Shown one piece after another: positions 17,138-26,837 of a stretch of 54,808 bases of DNA (its first letter is position 1; each line of letters starts with the position of its first letter). The translations under genes were made by a program, and so were the position numbers. This stretch comes from Rhodococcus yananensis. Lineage in GTDB: Bacteria; Actinomycetota; Actinomycetes; Mycobacteriales; Mycobacteriaceae. Location of the stretch: the NCBI RefSeq assembly GCF_020515525.1, contig NZ_JAIYEP010000024.1:1-54808 (forward strand), written 5' to 3'. Under the pieces are notes generated by a model. That model worked only from the letters and a program-made list of their open reading frames with translations. It was not told the origin of the DNA and searched no databases.

Positions 17138-18373
17138 GTGACCATCGTCGAGCATCCCCTGGAGCGGCCGGAAGAGTCCGCGTTCACCCCGGTGACCCCC
17201 TTCGTCGAGGGTGCACCGCGACGCCGCGAACCGACCATGCGGATCGAATGGAACGATCCGGTCACCGGTGCCCGCGGATACCTCGTGATCGACACCCTCG
17301 TCGCCGGACTCGCCACCGGCGGTACGCGAATGCGCAAGGGCTGCACCCTCGGTGAGGTGGAGGATCTCGCAGCCGGCATGTCGAACAAGACCGCCGTGTT
17401 CGATCTTCCCGTCGGCGGCGCCAAGGGCGGCATCGACTTCGACCCGAAGGATCCGCGCTCCACCGGTGTGTTGACCCGGTTCTGCGAGGCGATGCGGCCG
17501 TTCCTCGACCATCACTGGGTGACCGCCGAGGATCTCGGGGTGCCGCAGCATCTGCTCGACGACGTGTTCGACGCGCTCGGACTGCAACAGTCGTATCACG
17601 CCGCGATCGCACGCTCCGCCGACCCGGAACGGACCGCCGCCCGCATCAGGGCCGGGCTGGCGGTGCGTGCCCGCGGCGGATCGCTCGGCGACGTCATCGG
17701 AGGATACGGCGTGGCGCAGGCGTGCCTGGCCGCCGTCGACCGCCGGGGCCGCGGCCACGCCGGGACGACCGTCGCGGTGCAGGGGGTGGGCACGATGGGC
17801 GGGGGCGCCGCGTGGTACCTGCACGATGCCGGGCTGCGGATCGTGGCCGTCGCCGATGCCGTGGGAACACTGTTCGACCCGGCGGGACTGGACATCCCCG
17901 CGTTGCTGGACACCCGCGACGTCTACGGAGAGATCGACCGGTCACGTGTCCCTCGCCACGTGCAGCAGTTGCCGCGCGAGGTGGTCCTCGGACTCCCCGT
18001 CGACGTGCTCGTCCCGGCGGCCGTGTCGTATGCGATCACGAGCCGGAACTGCGCCGACGTCCACGCCGGGCTCGTCGTCGAGGCAGCGAACTCGGCGACC
18101 ACCCCCGACGCGGAACTCGACCTCACCGCCCGCGGAATCACGGTGATCCCCGATTTCATCGCCAACGCGGGGGCCGTGGCCTGGGCATGGTGGTTGCTCC
18201 TCGGGTACGTCGGTGAACGCGCCGACGATTCGTTCGAGCGGCTCCGCAAGGAGATGCACACGAAGGTCGACGAGTTGCTCGCCGGATGGGACCCGTCGTG
18301 CGGGCCGCTGCGCCGGCGGGCCGTCGCCACGATCCACGAGGTGCGTGTGTCGCGGGACATCCACATTCCGTGA
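17138..18373 (+). CDS. Glu/Leu/Phe/Val-type NAD(P)-dependent amino-acid dehydrogenase
   Basis: The protein oxidatively deaminates an amino acid to its 2-oxo acid, or does the reverse. The catalytic motif PVGGAKGGID with the active Lys is near residue 94, a second conserved part TAEDLGVPQ near 130, and the Rossmann motif VQGVGTMGGGAAWYL near 216. At 411 residues it fits glutamate dehydrogenase-like members as well as branched-chain or aromatic dehydrogenases; sequence alone does not decide the substrate. GTG 17138 follows GGGAGG. The LysR partner suggests induction by the amino acid substrate. Confidence 0.85.
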   Translation: MTIVEHPLERPEESAFTPVTPFVEGAPRRREPTMRIEWNDPVTGARGYLVIDTLVAGLATGGTRMRKGCTLGEVEDLAAGMSNKTAVFDLPVGGAKGGIDFDPKDPRSTGVLTRFCEAMRPFLDHHWVTAEDLGVPQHLLDDVFDALGLQQSYHAAIARSADPERTAARIRAGLAVRARGGSLGDVIGGYGVAQACLAAVDRRGRGHAGTTVAVQGVGTMGGGAAWYLHDAGLRIVAVADAVGTLFDPAGLDIPALLDTRDVYGEIDRSRVPRHVQQLPREVVLGLPVDVLVPAAVSYAITSRNCADVHAGLVVEAANSATTPDAELDLTARGITVIPDFIANAGAVAWAWWLLLGYVGERADDSFERLRKEMHTKVDELLAGWDPSCGPLRRRAVATIHEVRVSRDIHIP

Positions 18374-18398
18374 CGGCTCGGGTGTTCCCGGTCGGGGA

Positions 18399-19538
18399 TC
18401 AGTCGTTGCACACCCGCCACACCTCGTCCTCACGGGTGAGGTCGAAGGTGCGGGCCGTCTCGTCGCCCGGATCGGCGGCGGTGTGCGCGGTGACCTCCAC
18501 GATCGCCGTGTCGTCGGTGATCTGGACCTTGTCGATGCTCGTCACGACCGGCACGGATCCCTGCTCCACCGCCAACCGGTGGATGCTGCGGAACTCGTCG
18601 GGGTCGACCGTCTCGTAGAACTCGGCGAGCGAACCGCACGTCGTGCTGCTCAGCCGGTCGAGGTCGCCGCTCGTCAGGGCATCGACGAACGCGTCGACGC
18701 TGTTGCGGACCGCGGCCTCCGGAGAATTCGCCGCCCGGAACTGCACCACGAGGAACACTGCGACGACCGCGACCACGACGACGGCGACCCCCGCGATCAG
18801 TGCCCGGCGGGAGCTGCCCCGGTTCTCGGCCGGGGGGATCCGGGTCGGTGTCGGTGCCGGTGAGAACGGTGCAGGTTCCGGTTGCGGGGGTTCGGGGACG
18901 CGCGGTGCGATGCGCTGCGGTGGTGCTTTGGGGGAGTGCGCCGTCACCGGGATCTGCACCGTCGGTGCCTCCGACCCGGAGGACGGGCCGGCGGGGTCGT
19001 CGGCGGTGGGCTTACTCAACTTCGGCATCGCCACCGTCGCGGCTTCGGATGGTTCCGTGCCTGCCGGTTCGGGCGCTGCCGGTTCGGGGCCTGCCGGTTC
19101 GGGCGCTGCTGCGGGTGCGGTGTCGGCGGGTGTGTCGGGGTCGTCGGCGCGACCCGTACCGGAGGTCTCCTCGACCGTAGGGGAGTCCGCACCGGCGGTG
19201 GGCTGCTCATCGGGACCGGAGGTGGGCTGCTCATCGGGACCGGCATCGGCCGATTCGCCGTCGTGCTCCGCATCCGCTGCGGCGGGCGGGGTGTCCTGCG
19301 CGGCGGCGGGAGCGTTCCCGGTGTCGGCTTCGGTGTCGGCTGCGGTGTCGTCGCCGGATCCGTCGTCGGAAGCATCGGGACCGGTGGAGGCGTCGGGTGT
19401 CTCGGCGGGATCGGCGGGATCGGCGGGATCGGCGGCGTCGGTGTCCGGTGCGGGCCCGGTCGACGACGTCTCCTCGACCGGCGGTTCGGGCGTGCTCGAC
19501 GACTCCTCGATCGGTTCTTCGTTCTTCCGGTCCGACAC
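18399..19538 (-). CDS. Membrane protein with long acidic Pro/Ala repeat domain (Rv0361-like)
   Basis: The N-terminal half (about 1-235) is cytosolic, low complexity and acidic, with repeats such as PADPADPA, DEQPTSGPDEQPTAG and EPAGPEPAAPEPAG. One transmembrane helix follows a basic patch (RRALIAGVAVVVVAVVAVFLVV, about 255-275). The outer C-terminal domain of about 100 residues (FRAANSPEAAVRNSVDAFVDALTSGD to EVWRVCND) resembles the small alpha/beta domains of lumazine-binding or DUF4878 type. The place beside DUF3151 matches Rv0361. The GTG at 19538 gives the expected MSDRKN start. Function is unknown. Confidence 0.7.
   Translation of the reverse strand: MSDRKNEEPIEESSSTPEPPVEETSSTGPAPDTDAADPADPADPAETPDASTGPDASDDGSGDDTAADTEADTGNAPAAAQDTPPAAADAEHDGESADAGPDEQPTSGPDEQPTAGADSPTVEETSGTGRADDPDTPADTAPAAAPEPAGPEPAAPEPAGTEPSEAATVAMPKLSKPTADDPAGPSSGSEAPTVQIPVTAHSPKAPPQRIAPRVPEPPQPEPAPFSPAPTPTRIPPAENRGSSRRALIAGVAVVVVAVVAVFLVVQFRAANSPEAAVRNSVDAFVDALTSGDLDRLSSTTCGSLAEFYETVDPDEFRSIHRLAVEQGSVPVVTSIDKVQITDDTAIVEVTAHTAADPGDETARTFDLTREDEVWRVCND
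19197..19243. repeat. 24-bp tandem duplication in the Rv0361-like gene
   Basis: Two nearly complete copies of GGTGGGCTGCTCATCGGGAC plus four bases lie head to tail and encode DEQPTSGP and DEQPTAGA. Related short repeats (GATCGGCGG about 19405-19434; CTGCCGGTTCGGG about 19055-19105) occur in the same gene. Confidence 0.75.
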
Positions 19539-19628
19539 GCGGTGCACCCCGTTCGACGTTCTGTCCCTGTGATTGCTGTTCCTCGGGGAGCCTATCGACC
19601 GATGCACCCCGACGGGCACAATGACCCC

Positions 19629-20045
19629 ATGACGTCTTTCGGTGATCTCCTCGGACCCCAGCCCACATTGTTGCCCGGTGACGACGAGGCGGAGTCGGCA
19701 CTGCTCGATCGCGAGGATCCCGCGGCGGTGGCCGCGGCGCATCCCACCGCGTCGATCGCGTGGGCGTATCTCGCGGAGGCCGCGTTCGAGAGCGGCGAGA
19801 CCATCGCCGCCTACGCGTACGCCCGCACCGGCTACCACCGTGGTCTCGACCAGTTGCGTCGCAACGGCTGGAAGGGATTCGGTCCCGTTCCCTACAGCCA
19901 CGAACCGAACCGCGGGTTCCTGCGGTGCGTCGCGGTGCTCGCGCAGGCCGCGAAGACGATCGGTGAGAACGATGAGCACGCCCGCTGCCTCGACCTGCTC
20001 GAGGACTGCGATCCGCGCGCGGCCGAAGCACTCGGAGTCGAATAG
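19629..20045 (+). CDS. DUF3151 protein (Rv0360c-like)
   Basis: This 138-residue soluble protein matches the actinobacterial DUF3151 group: start TSFGDLLGPQPTLLPGD, a tetratricopeptide-like helical middle (AWAYLAEAAFESGETIAAYAYARTGYHRGLDQLRRNGWKG is the conserved part), and NRGFLRCVAVLAQAAKTIG. The biochemical role is not known. A CACAAT box (19617-19622) is 6 nt upstream of the ATG and suggests a leaderless transcript. It is divergent from the Rv0361-like gene, the same arrangement as in M. tuberculosis. Confidence 0.85.
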   Translation: MTSFGDLLGPQPTLLPGDDEAESALLDREDPAAVAAAHPTASIAWAYLAEAAFESGETIAAYAYARTGYHRGLDQLRRNGWKGFGPVPYSHEPNRGFLRCVAVLAQAAKTIGENDEHARCLDLLEDCDPRAAEALGVE

Positions 20046-20050
20046 CCTCG

Positions 20051-21295
20051 GTGTCCGCCAAGTCTGATCCGCCGAAGCACGCGTCGCCGAAGCATGAGTC
20101 GTCGAGCGGGGCTGCGTCCACGAGGACCGTCGGGTGGCGCGGACGGACCCTCGGGGTGCACCGGAGGGTCGGTCCCGCGGCAGCGGTGTTCCGGGGCCGG
20201 GTGACGGGATCGGCGGCGCGTCTGCGTTCGTCGGCGCTGCCGATCCTGCAGTGCGCGATCGCGGCGGGAGTCGCGTGGTGGGTCGCGACGAGCGTCATCG
20301 GCCACTCCCAGGCGTTCTTCGCGCCGATCGCGGCCGTGGTGTCGCTGGGGTTGTCGTTGGGAGCGCGGCTGCGCCGGTCGATCGAACTGGTCTGCGGCGT
20401 GGCCATCGGGATCGGCGTCGGCGACCTGCTGGTCTCGCAGATCGGCAGCGGGCCGTGGCAGATCGCGCTCGTGGTGGCGATGGCCATGGGCACCGCGGTG
20501 ATGCTCAACAGCGGGCCGATCTTCTCGATGCAGGCGGGTAACTCGGCGGTGCTCGTGGCGACGCTGCTGCCGCCGGGTGGCAGCGGCGGCATCGAGCGGA
20601 TGGTCGACGCGCTCGTCGGCGGACTCGTGGGTATCGCGGTCGTCGCGCTGATTCCCACCCATCCCGTCCGCCGCGCCCGCAAGAACGCCGCGGACATCCT
20701 GTCCACCGCGGCATCGGTGCTGCGCGATGTCGAGTCCGGTCTGGTGGAGAACACGCCGGCACCGATCGTCGACGCGTTGAAGACCGCCCGCGCCACCCAG
20801 CCGGCGATCGATGCGATGCGGTCGAATCTGAAGGGCGGCCACGAGATCAGCCGGTTGTCGCCGCTGTACTGGAACAGCCGCAATCGGCTCGCCCGGCTCA
20901 CGGCGGCGGCCGATCCCCTCGACAATGCGATGCGCAACATCCGGGTGCTCTCCCGCCGCTCCCTGACGGTGGTGCGGGACGACGAGATCCTCGACCCGAG
21001 GATCGTGGCCGTCATCGCGGATGTCGCCGACGCACTCGATGTTCTGCACGACATGGCGATGGCCGAGCCCGGGGAACATCCCGATCAGGCGGACGCGGCG
21101 CGGGTGCTGCGCACCGTCGCGAAGAAACTGAAACCGGATCTCGTCGAGGGGGCCGGTGTGTCGGCGACGGTGGTGTTCGCGCAACTCCGGTCGTTGCTCG
21201 TCGACCTGATGCAGGTGGCGGGGCTGCGCCGGATCTCGGCGATCGCCTTGCTGCCGCCGACCGTCGAACGGCCCGCCTACCCGCCGCAGGAGTGA
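20051..21295 (+). CDS. FUSC-family inner-membrane exporter-like protein
   Basis: The N-terminal half has five or six transmembrane helices (about residues 60-205), with the FUSC-type segment GHSQAFFAPIAAVVSLGLSLGARLRRSIELVCGVAIGIGVGDLL. The C-terminal half is a helical cytosolic domain of about 200 residues. Relatives export aromatic acids or similar compounds. The GTG start is 5 nt after the DUF3151 stop, so the two are probably cotranscribed. The 3' end overlaps the convergent FhuF-like gene by 19 bp. Confidence 0.8.
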   Translation: MSAKSDPPKHASPKHESSSGAASTRTVGWRGRTLGVHRRVGPAAAVFRGRVTGSAARLRSSALPILQCAIAAGVAWWVATSVIGHSQAFFAPIAAVVSLGLSLGARLRRSIELVCGVAIGIGVGDLLVSQIGSGPWQIALVVAMAMGTAVMLNSGPIFSMQAGNSAVLVATLLPPGGSGGIERMVDALVGGLVGIAVVALIPTHPVRRARKNAADILSTAASVLRDVESGLVENTPAPIVDALKTARATQPAIDAMRSNLKGGHEISRLSPLYWNSRNRLARLTAAADPLDNAMRNIRVLSRRSLTVVRDDEILDPRIVAVIADVADALDVLHDMAMAEPGEHPDQADAARVLRTVAKKLKPDLVEGAGVSATVVFAQLRSLLVDLMQVAGLRRISAIALLPPTVERPAYPPQE

Positions 21296-22038
21296 GCGCC
21301 GACGACCCGCTCGAGCAGCCGCGCATGCCGTTCGGTGGGCGTGCGTCGGGGGCAGGTGCTGCACTTGTCGCCGCCCGTCGCGGTGTAGATCAGGCAGCAC
21401 GAACACCTCCGGACGAATCGTTCGCCGCGACCCGCCCCCTCGATGTCGACGTATCGCGGTGTCGGCATCGGCGCGACGGTCACGGATTCCGCGAGTGCGC
21501 ACCCGTCACCGATCCGGCCGAGCGCGCGGCCGGCGGTGAGGGCGCGACCGGCGATCGAGTCCGCGGCGATCGCCCACAGCGCGCGGGGCGCGGCACCCGA
21601 CACCGCGGCCAACGCCGAGATCATCGCGTCGTGCGCAGCGACGAGAGCCGTCGAATAGTCGCCCATCCGGAGCAGCCGTGGCGACCGCACCGCGGCGAGG
21701 TAGCCGTTCTCGCGCAGCGCACACCGCAACTGTGTGAGATCGGGGTCGGGAGCGAGGCCGTCGGTCAGGAGCATCGCCAACGGTGCGGCAACCAGGGTGG
21801 AACTCGCCGAATACCACCACAGTGTGCCGTTGACCCGGGCGTCGTCGCAGCCCCAGCGTCGTCCGGTGTCGGCGACCCGATCGGCGAGCCATTCGGGATC
21901 CGTCAGCAGCAGCCCGGGGAATTCGTCGTGGCCGGTGAGGTCCGTGGTGTGGGCGAACTCGCCGAGCGCTGCGGTGACGCGCCGGTAGGCGGCCCCGGTG
22001 TGTTCTTCTCGGGGGACTTCCGTGGAGCGCTCAGTCAT
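21277..22038 (-). CDS. FhuF-like [2Fe-2S] protein (putative siderophore or corrinoid reductase)
   Basis: The C-terminal motif CC-x10-C-x2-C (CCLIYTATGGDKCSTC, about residues 216-231) is the unusual [2Fe-2S] site of FhuF-type ferric-siderophore reductases. The N-terminal domain (about 1-200) has the helical FhuF fold pattern. The gene is the last of a four-gene operon, and its start codon lies inside the ATPase gene (8-bp overlap). Since a cobalamin riboswitch leads the operon, reduction of an imported corrinoid should be considered as well as iron release; that is inference. Confidence 0.8.
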   Translation of the reverse strand: MTERSTEVPREEHTGAAYRRVTAALGEFAHTTDLTGHDEFPGLLLTDPEWLADRVADTGRRWGCDDARVNGTLWWYSASSTLVAAPLAMLLTDGLAPDPDLTQLRCALRENGYLAAVRSPRLLRMGDYSTALVAAHDAMISALAAVSGAAPRALWAIAADSIAGRALTAGRALGRIGDGCALAESVTVAPMPTPRYVDIEGAGRGERFVRRCSCCLIYTATGGDKCSTCPRRTPTERHARLLERVVGAHSCGG

Positions 22039-22806
22039 CGACGAGCCCGATCAGGTCGAGTACGCGTCGGCCGTCGACGGCGCGCAGTTCTCCCCGGACC
22101 CCGAAGACGTCGCCGAGCAGCTCCGGGGTGAGTACGTCCTCGGGTACGCCGACGTCGACGATCGAACCGTCCCGCAGCACGGCCATGCGGTCGCAGTACT
22201 CCGCAGCCAGGCGCATGTCGTGCAGTGTCACGAGCACCGCGAGACCGTCGGCGGCGAGTTCGCGCAGCACACCCAGAACACCGAGTTGGTGGCGGAGGTC
22301 GAGATGGTTCGTCGGTTCGTCGAGAAGCAGCACGTCGGGTTCCTGGGCGAGGGCCCGCGCGATCGACACCCGTTGCCGCTCTCCACCGGACAGGGCCGCG
22401 ACGTCCCGGTCTGCGTGGTCGGTGAGCGCGACCCGGGCCAGCACGGAGCGGACCACGGCATCGTCCTCGGGACGGAACGGCTCGAGCCATCCGCGTTGGA
22501 CGGACCTGCCGAGCCGCACGGATTCGCGCACCGTCACCCCGCCGTGCACCGTGGGTTCCTGCGTACTGACACCGATCGTGCGCGCCACGTCCCGGCGGCG
22601 CATCGTGTGGACGGCGGTGTCGTCGAGCAGAATCGCGCCGCCGCTGACCGACAGCGCCCGATAGCAGGTGCGCAGCAGGGTGGTCTTGCCGCTTCCGTTG
22701 GGACCGACGAGTGCGAGCACTTCACCGGGCGCGACGTCGAGGTCGACGCCGTGCAGTACCGTCCGTTCGCCGAGGCGGGTCTCGACTGCGGATGCGCGTA
22801 GCCGGG

Positions 22807-22810
<4 letters not shown>
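22031..22810 (-). CDS. ABC transporter ATPase, FecE/BtuD type
   Basis: This is the nucleotide-binding subunit of a metal-chelate importer. Walker A GPNGSGKTTLL is near residue 36, the signature LSGGERQRVSIARAL near 137, Walker B DVLLLDEPTNHLD near 158 and the switch His in LVTLHDMRLA near 190. It has 259 residues, a normal length. It overlaps the permease gene by 4 bp (ATGA) and the FhuF-like gene by 8 bp. Confidence 0.92.
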
Positions 22811-23927
<1,117 letters not shown>

Positions 23928-23931
<4 letters not shown>

Positions 23932-24938
23932 GCGTCGAAGACGTCGGGGTGCAGGCCGCGGGCGATGGTTTCGACGGAGGTGACCATGCGGGAGCTCTCG
24001 AAGAAGTCGTCGAGCGGGACCACGATGAATCGATCGTTCTGCACGGCGGGGGTGGTCATCATGATGGGCTGGTTCTTCAGGAACGCGATCTTGTCGTCTG
24101 CGCTGGTGGCTCCGTAGTCGAGCACGACGATCGCCTCGGGCTGCCGCTCGCCGATCACTTCCCAACTCGCCTTCGGGTAGGGCTTCTCACCGTCGGAGGT
24201 GATGTTCTCGGCACCGGCGTAGTCGCTGATGAGCTGACCGCTGCCGACGCCGCCGACCGACATGGCTTCCGCTTCGCCGGAGTCGTAGAAGAAGGTGCGG
24301 ACGGGATCGACCCCGGCGGCATCGAGCCGGTCACGGACGGCGTCGAGGCCGGTGGTGATGCGCTCGGTGAGCGCCGCAGCACCTGCTTCCACGCCGAGGA
24401 GCGCGCCGAGTTGCGTGAAGTCGTTCTCGAGCAGGCCGATGTCGGGGAATCCTTCGCCGCAGTACTCGGAGAACAGGAAGGTGCCGATTCCGGCGGCTTC
24501 GAGGCTGTCGCGGCCGAGGCCGTTCTTGTCGTCGAAGGCGCTGCGCATGCCGCCGACGACCAGGTCGGGTTCGAGGTCGAGTACCTGCTCGGACGTCGGG
24601 TACTCCTCGGCCAGCGCCGGGATCGCGGCGAACTGCGCGGCCGTCTCCGGCAGCGGGTCGTCCTGCTTGCCGTACCCCATGCCGACGATGCGGTCGCCCG
24701 CGCCCATCTGGATGAGGGTTTCGGTGACGTGGTCGTTCATCGAGACGATCCGTTGCGGGGGTGCGTCGAACGTGGCGGTGCGGTCGCAGTTGGTGACGGT
24801 CACCGGTTCCGCGAACGCTACCGCCTCGGCGGTGTCGGCGGTGCCGGTGCCGCGTGAGCAACCCGTCACCAGTACTCCCGCGACGGCGAGGACGGTGACG
24901 ACGGTGGACGTGGAGCGTGCTGGACGGACGGGGAGCAT
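23928..24938 (-). CDS. Substrate-binding lipoprotein of ABC importer (BtuF/FecB type)
   Basis: The lipobox VLVTGC (Cys about residue 27) predicts a membrane-anchored binding protein. The two-lobed BtuF/FhuD-type fold is indicated by PPQRIVSMNDHVTETLIQMGAGDRIVGMGYG (about 60-90) and LDLEPDLVVGGMRSAF (about 118-133). It could be annotated as a siderophore- or F420-0-binding protein, but a cobalamin riboswitch lies upstream (25066-25198), so a corrinoid is the likelier ligand. It is the first gene of the operon, which runs through permease, ATPase and FhuF-like protein. The 127 bp between riboswitch and ATG would hold the expression platform. Confidence 0.88.
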
Positions 24939-25065
24939 GGGACCTCGTGCTCTGCTGGGGTGGGCTGCGGCCGGACTCCACCACGACAGCGCGCCGCCCG
25001 GATCGCGGGTGCACGAACTGCCTTGCCGGACCCCGTTTCGCAGACCACGGCGATTGTCGGAGTCG

Positions 25066-25198
25066 CGGACACCCACGCAGGTATTCGGGCTCACTGTCGA
25101 TTTCGACAGTCCACCGTTGCGGGTCAGCGCCGGATTTCGACCGGACTTCCCCTGCTGTGGGCGTCAGCAACGCTGGCGTCATTATGCACAGGTGTCCG
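25066..25198 (-). promoter_or_regulatory. Compact cobalamin riboswitch of the ABC/FhuF operon
   Basis: On the minus strand the terminal stem P1 is CGGACACC (25198-25191) with GGTGTCCG (25073-25066). Between them are the conserved core GGGAAGTCCGGTC, AAATCCGGCGC and GACCCGCAACGGT, an 8-bp hairpin (ACTGTCGA and complement), and AGCCCGAATACCTGC, matching the AGTCxGAxGACCTGC end of cobalamin riboswitches. It is about 133 nt, shorter than the cob-operon switches, and has ACGGTGG in place of the common CCACTG box. A possible -10 (TACGTC) is at 25215-25220. Confidence 0.82.
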
Positions 25199-25224
25199 GG
25201 GGCGCCCACGGAGGGACGTAGCCG

Positions 25225-25253
25225 TTGAACATATGCGCATCTATGCATACGAT
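25225..25253 (+). promoter_or_regulatory. Promoter with metal-sensor-type dyad for the cation-efflux gene
   Basis: TTGAAC (25225-25230) and TACGAT (25248-25253) are 17 bp apart, a good housekeeping promoter. The spacer is filled with a dyad, TATGC-N8-GCATA (25232-25249), within ATATGCGCATCTATGCATA. ArsR/SmtB-type metal sensors such as NmtR and KmtR bind AT-rich dyads of this style over promoters. The site also lies just upstream of the divergent riboswitch operon. Confidence 0.55.
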
Positions 25254-25274
25254 GGCCGCGGCGGAAGGAGCAAC

Positions 25275-26201
25275 ATGGGGGCCGGTCACGGACACTCGCA
25301 CGGGGTAGGCGGCGGTCACGACGCTGCCGGGCCGTCGAACACCACCATCCGGAGGATGGCGATCTCGCTGGGCATCCTCGGCGTATTCCTCGTCCTCGAG
25401 GCGGTCGTCGGCCTGTGGATCGGATCGTTGGCGCTGCTCGCCGACGCCGGCCACATGCTCACCGATGTCGTCGGTGTCTCGATGGGGATGGTCGCGCTCC
25501 TCCTGGCGCGCAGGGGCAGCACCGCGGCCGCCCGCACGTTCGGGTGGCACCGCGCCGAGGTGCTCACCGCCATGGGCAACGCCGTGCTGCTGCTCGGAGT
25601 CGCCGCGTGGGTCATGTACGAGGCGATCGGGCGCATCGGCGACACCCCCGAACTGCCCGGCCTGCCCATGATCCTCACCGCGCTCGCGGGACTGCTCGCC
25701 AACCTCGTCGTGATGCTGATGCTCCGCACGGACGCCAAGGGCAGCCTCGCCGTGCGCGGCGCCTACATGGAGGTGCTCGCCGACGCCGTCGGATCCGTCG
25801 GCGTGCTCGTCGCAGGATCCCTCGTCCTCGTCTTCGGCTGGAGCTTCGCCGACGTCGTCGTCGGTGTCCTGATCTCCCTGTGGGTGGTGCCGCGCGCAGT
25901 ACGCCTCGCCGCGGAGTCCCTGCGCATCCTCACCCAGGCCTCCCCGGCCCACCTCGACGTCGACGCGGTCCGCGGTGACCTGCAGGCCCTGCCCGGTGTC
26001 GCGAGCGTCCACGACCTGCACGTGTGGACCCTCACCACCGGAATGGACGTCGCCACCGTCCACCTCGTCAGTGACCACGACGCGCAGTGGGTGCTCGAAT
26101 CGGCCCGCACGACGCTCGCCGCGCACGGACTCGACCACGCGACCGTCCAGGTGGAGTCGACCGTCGACGGGCAGCAGTGCGCCCGCGACGTGACCTGGTG
26201 A
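25275..26201 (+). CDS. Cation diffusion facilitator (metal efflux)
   Basis: CDF proteins export divalent metals by proton antiport. There is a His-rich N-terminus (GHGHSHG), six transmembrane helices (about residues 27-200) and a cytosolic C-terminal ferredoxin-like domain (about 210-300). The TM2 metal site is H60-x3-D64 (DAGHMLTD). The TM5 site is E166-x3-D170 rather than the His-Asp pair of zinc transporters, which may shift selectivity. A GGAAGGAG site precedes the ATG. Its place between two cobalamin riboswitch operons suggests cobalt (or nickel) export; M. tuberculosis Cdf, controlled by KmtR, is a precedent. Confidence 0.88.
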   Translation: MGAGHGHSHGVGGGHDAAGPSNTTIRRMAISLGILGVFLVLEAVVGLWIGSLALLADAGHMLTDVVGVSMGMVALLLARRGSTAAARTFGWHRAEVLTAMGNAVLLLGVAAWVMYEAIGRIGDTPELPGLPMILTALAGLLANLVVMLMLRTDAKGSLAVRGAYMEVLADAVGSVGVLVAGSLVLVFGWSFADVVVGVLISLWVVPRAVRLAAESLRILTQASPAHLDVDAVRGDLQALPGVASVHDLHVWTLTTGMDVATVHLVSDHDAQWVLESARTTLAAHGLDHATVQVESTVDGQQCARDVTW

Positions 26202-26202
26202 C

Positions 26203-26223
26203 CGGGACGTCTCGACCGTCCCG
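26203..26223. terminator. Short hairpin between convergent genes
   Basis: CGGGACG and CGTCCCG form a 7-bp stem around a 7-nt loop, directly after the efflux gene stop and before the end of the opposite phosphatase gene. Confidence 0.5.
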
Positions 26224-26233
26224 CGGCGCGGTG

Positions 26234-26770
26234 TCAGCCGAGGCGCAGCGTCCAGCGTTCGCCGCGACCGTGCAACCGGGTCACGCTCACCGGCCGCACG
26301 TCGATCCGCCAGAACGCGGATGCCGGCGCCGACAGCGTGTGTACGAGCGCGGCCCGGATCACGGCGGGATGCGTGATCGCACCCACCCGTTCGTCCGGAT
26401 CGCCGAGATCCGCCAGCCACGCACCGACCCGCGCGATCAGGCCGGTGAGCGACTCACCACCGTGCGGTGCCGCATCCGGATCGGAGAGCCATCGTGCGAG
26501 TTCCGACTCGGGGACGTCGTCCATCGGAAGGCCGCGCCACACACCGTGGTCGAGGTCCCGGAGACGCTCGTCGACGACCGCGGTGACGCCCCACGCTGCT
26601 GCGGTGCCGACCGCGCGGCGCTCCGGGGCGCTGAGCATCCGATCGACGACGGGAGGCTCGACGCGGATCGTCTCCCGCAGTCCCCGATCGGCGAGGCGTT
26701 CGTCGTCCGGGAACCGCACGTGACGCTGCGCGTCGGTGGAGGCGTGGGCGATGAGGAACAGTCGGGGCAC
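26234..26770 (-). CDS. Histidine phosphatase-family protein with altered RHG motif
   Basis: The protein has the histidine phosphatase fold: LIAHAST at residues 6-12, LSAPERRAVGTA, DHGVWRG, GGESLTGLIARV and THPAVIRAAL near residue 133. The usual catalytic LIRHGET is changed to AHA, keeping His9 but losing the phosphate-binding Arg and the Gly. The second His (THPAVIR) is present. It is beside cbtB-cbtA; in B12 loci such proteins are often compared with CobC-type alpha-ribazole phosphatase, but the altered motif makes activity uncertain. It is divergent from the cbtB riboswitch. Confidence 0.8.
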   Translation of the reverse strand: MPRLFLIAHASTDAQRHVRFPDDERLADRGLRETIRVEPPVVDRMLSAPERRAVGTAAAWGVTAVVDERLRDLDHGVWRGLPMDDVPESELARWLSDPDAAPHGGESLTGLIARVGAWLADLGDPDERVGAITHPAVIRAALVHTLSAPASAFWRIDVRPVSVTRLHGRGERWTLRLG

Positions 26771-26807
26771 ACACGCATTCTCGCGTGCTCACCCGCACGA
26801 TCGCCGC

Positions 26808-26836
26808 TTGACAGGAGAAGACCGCCGGTGGAATTG
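26808..26836 (+). promoter_or_regulatory. Promoter of the cbtB operon
   Basis: TTGACA (26808-26813) is 17 bp upstream of GAATTG (26831-26836). Transcription would begin near 26843, at the front edge of the riboswitch. Confidence 0.5.
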
Positions 26837-26837
26837 T

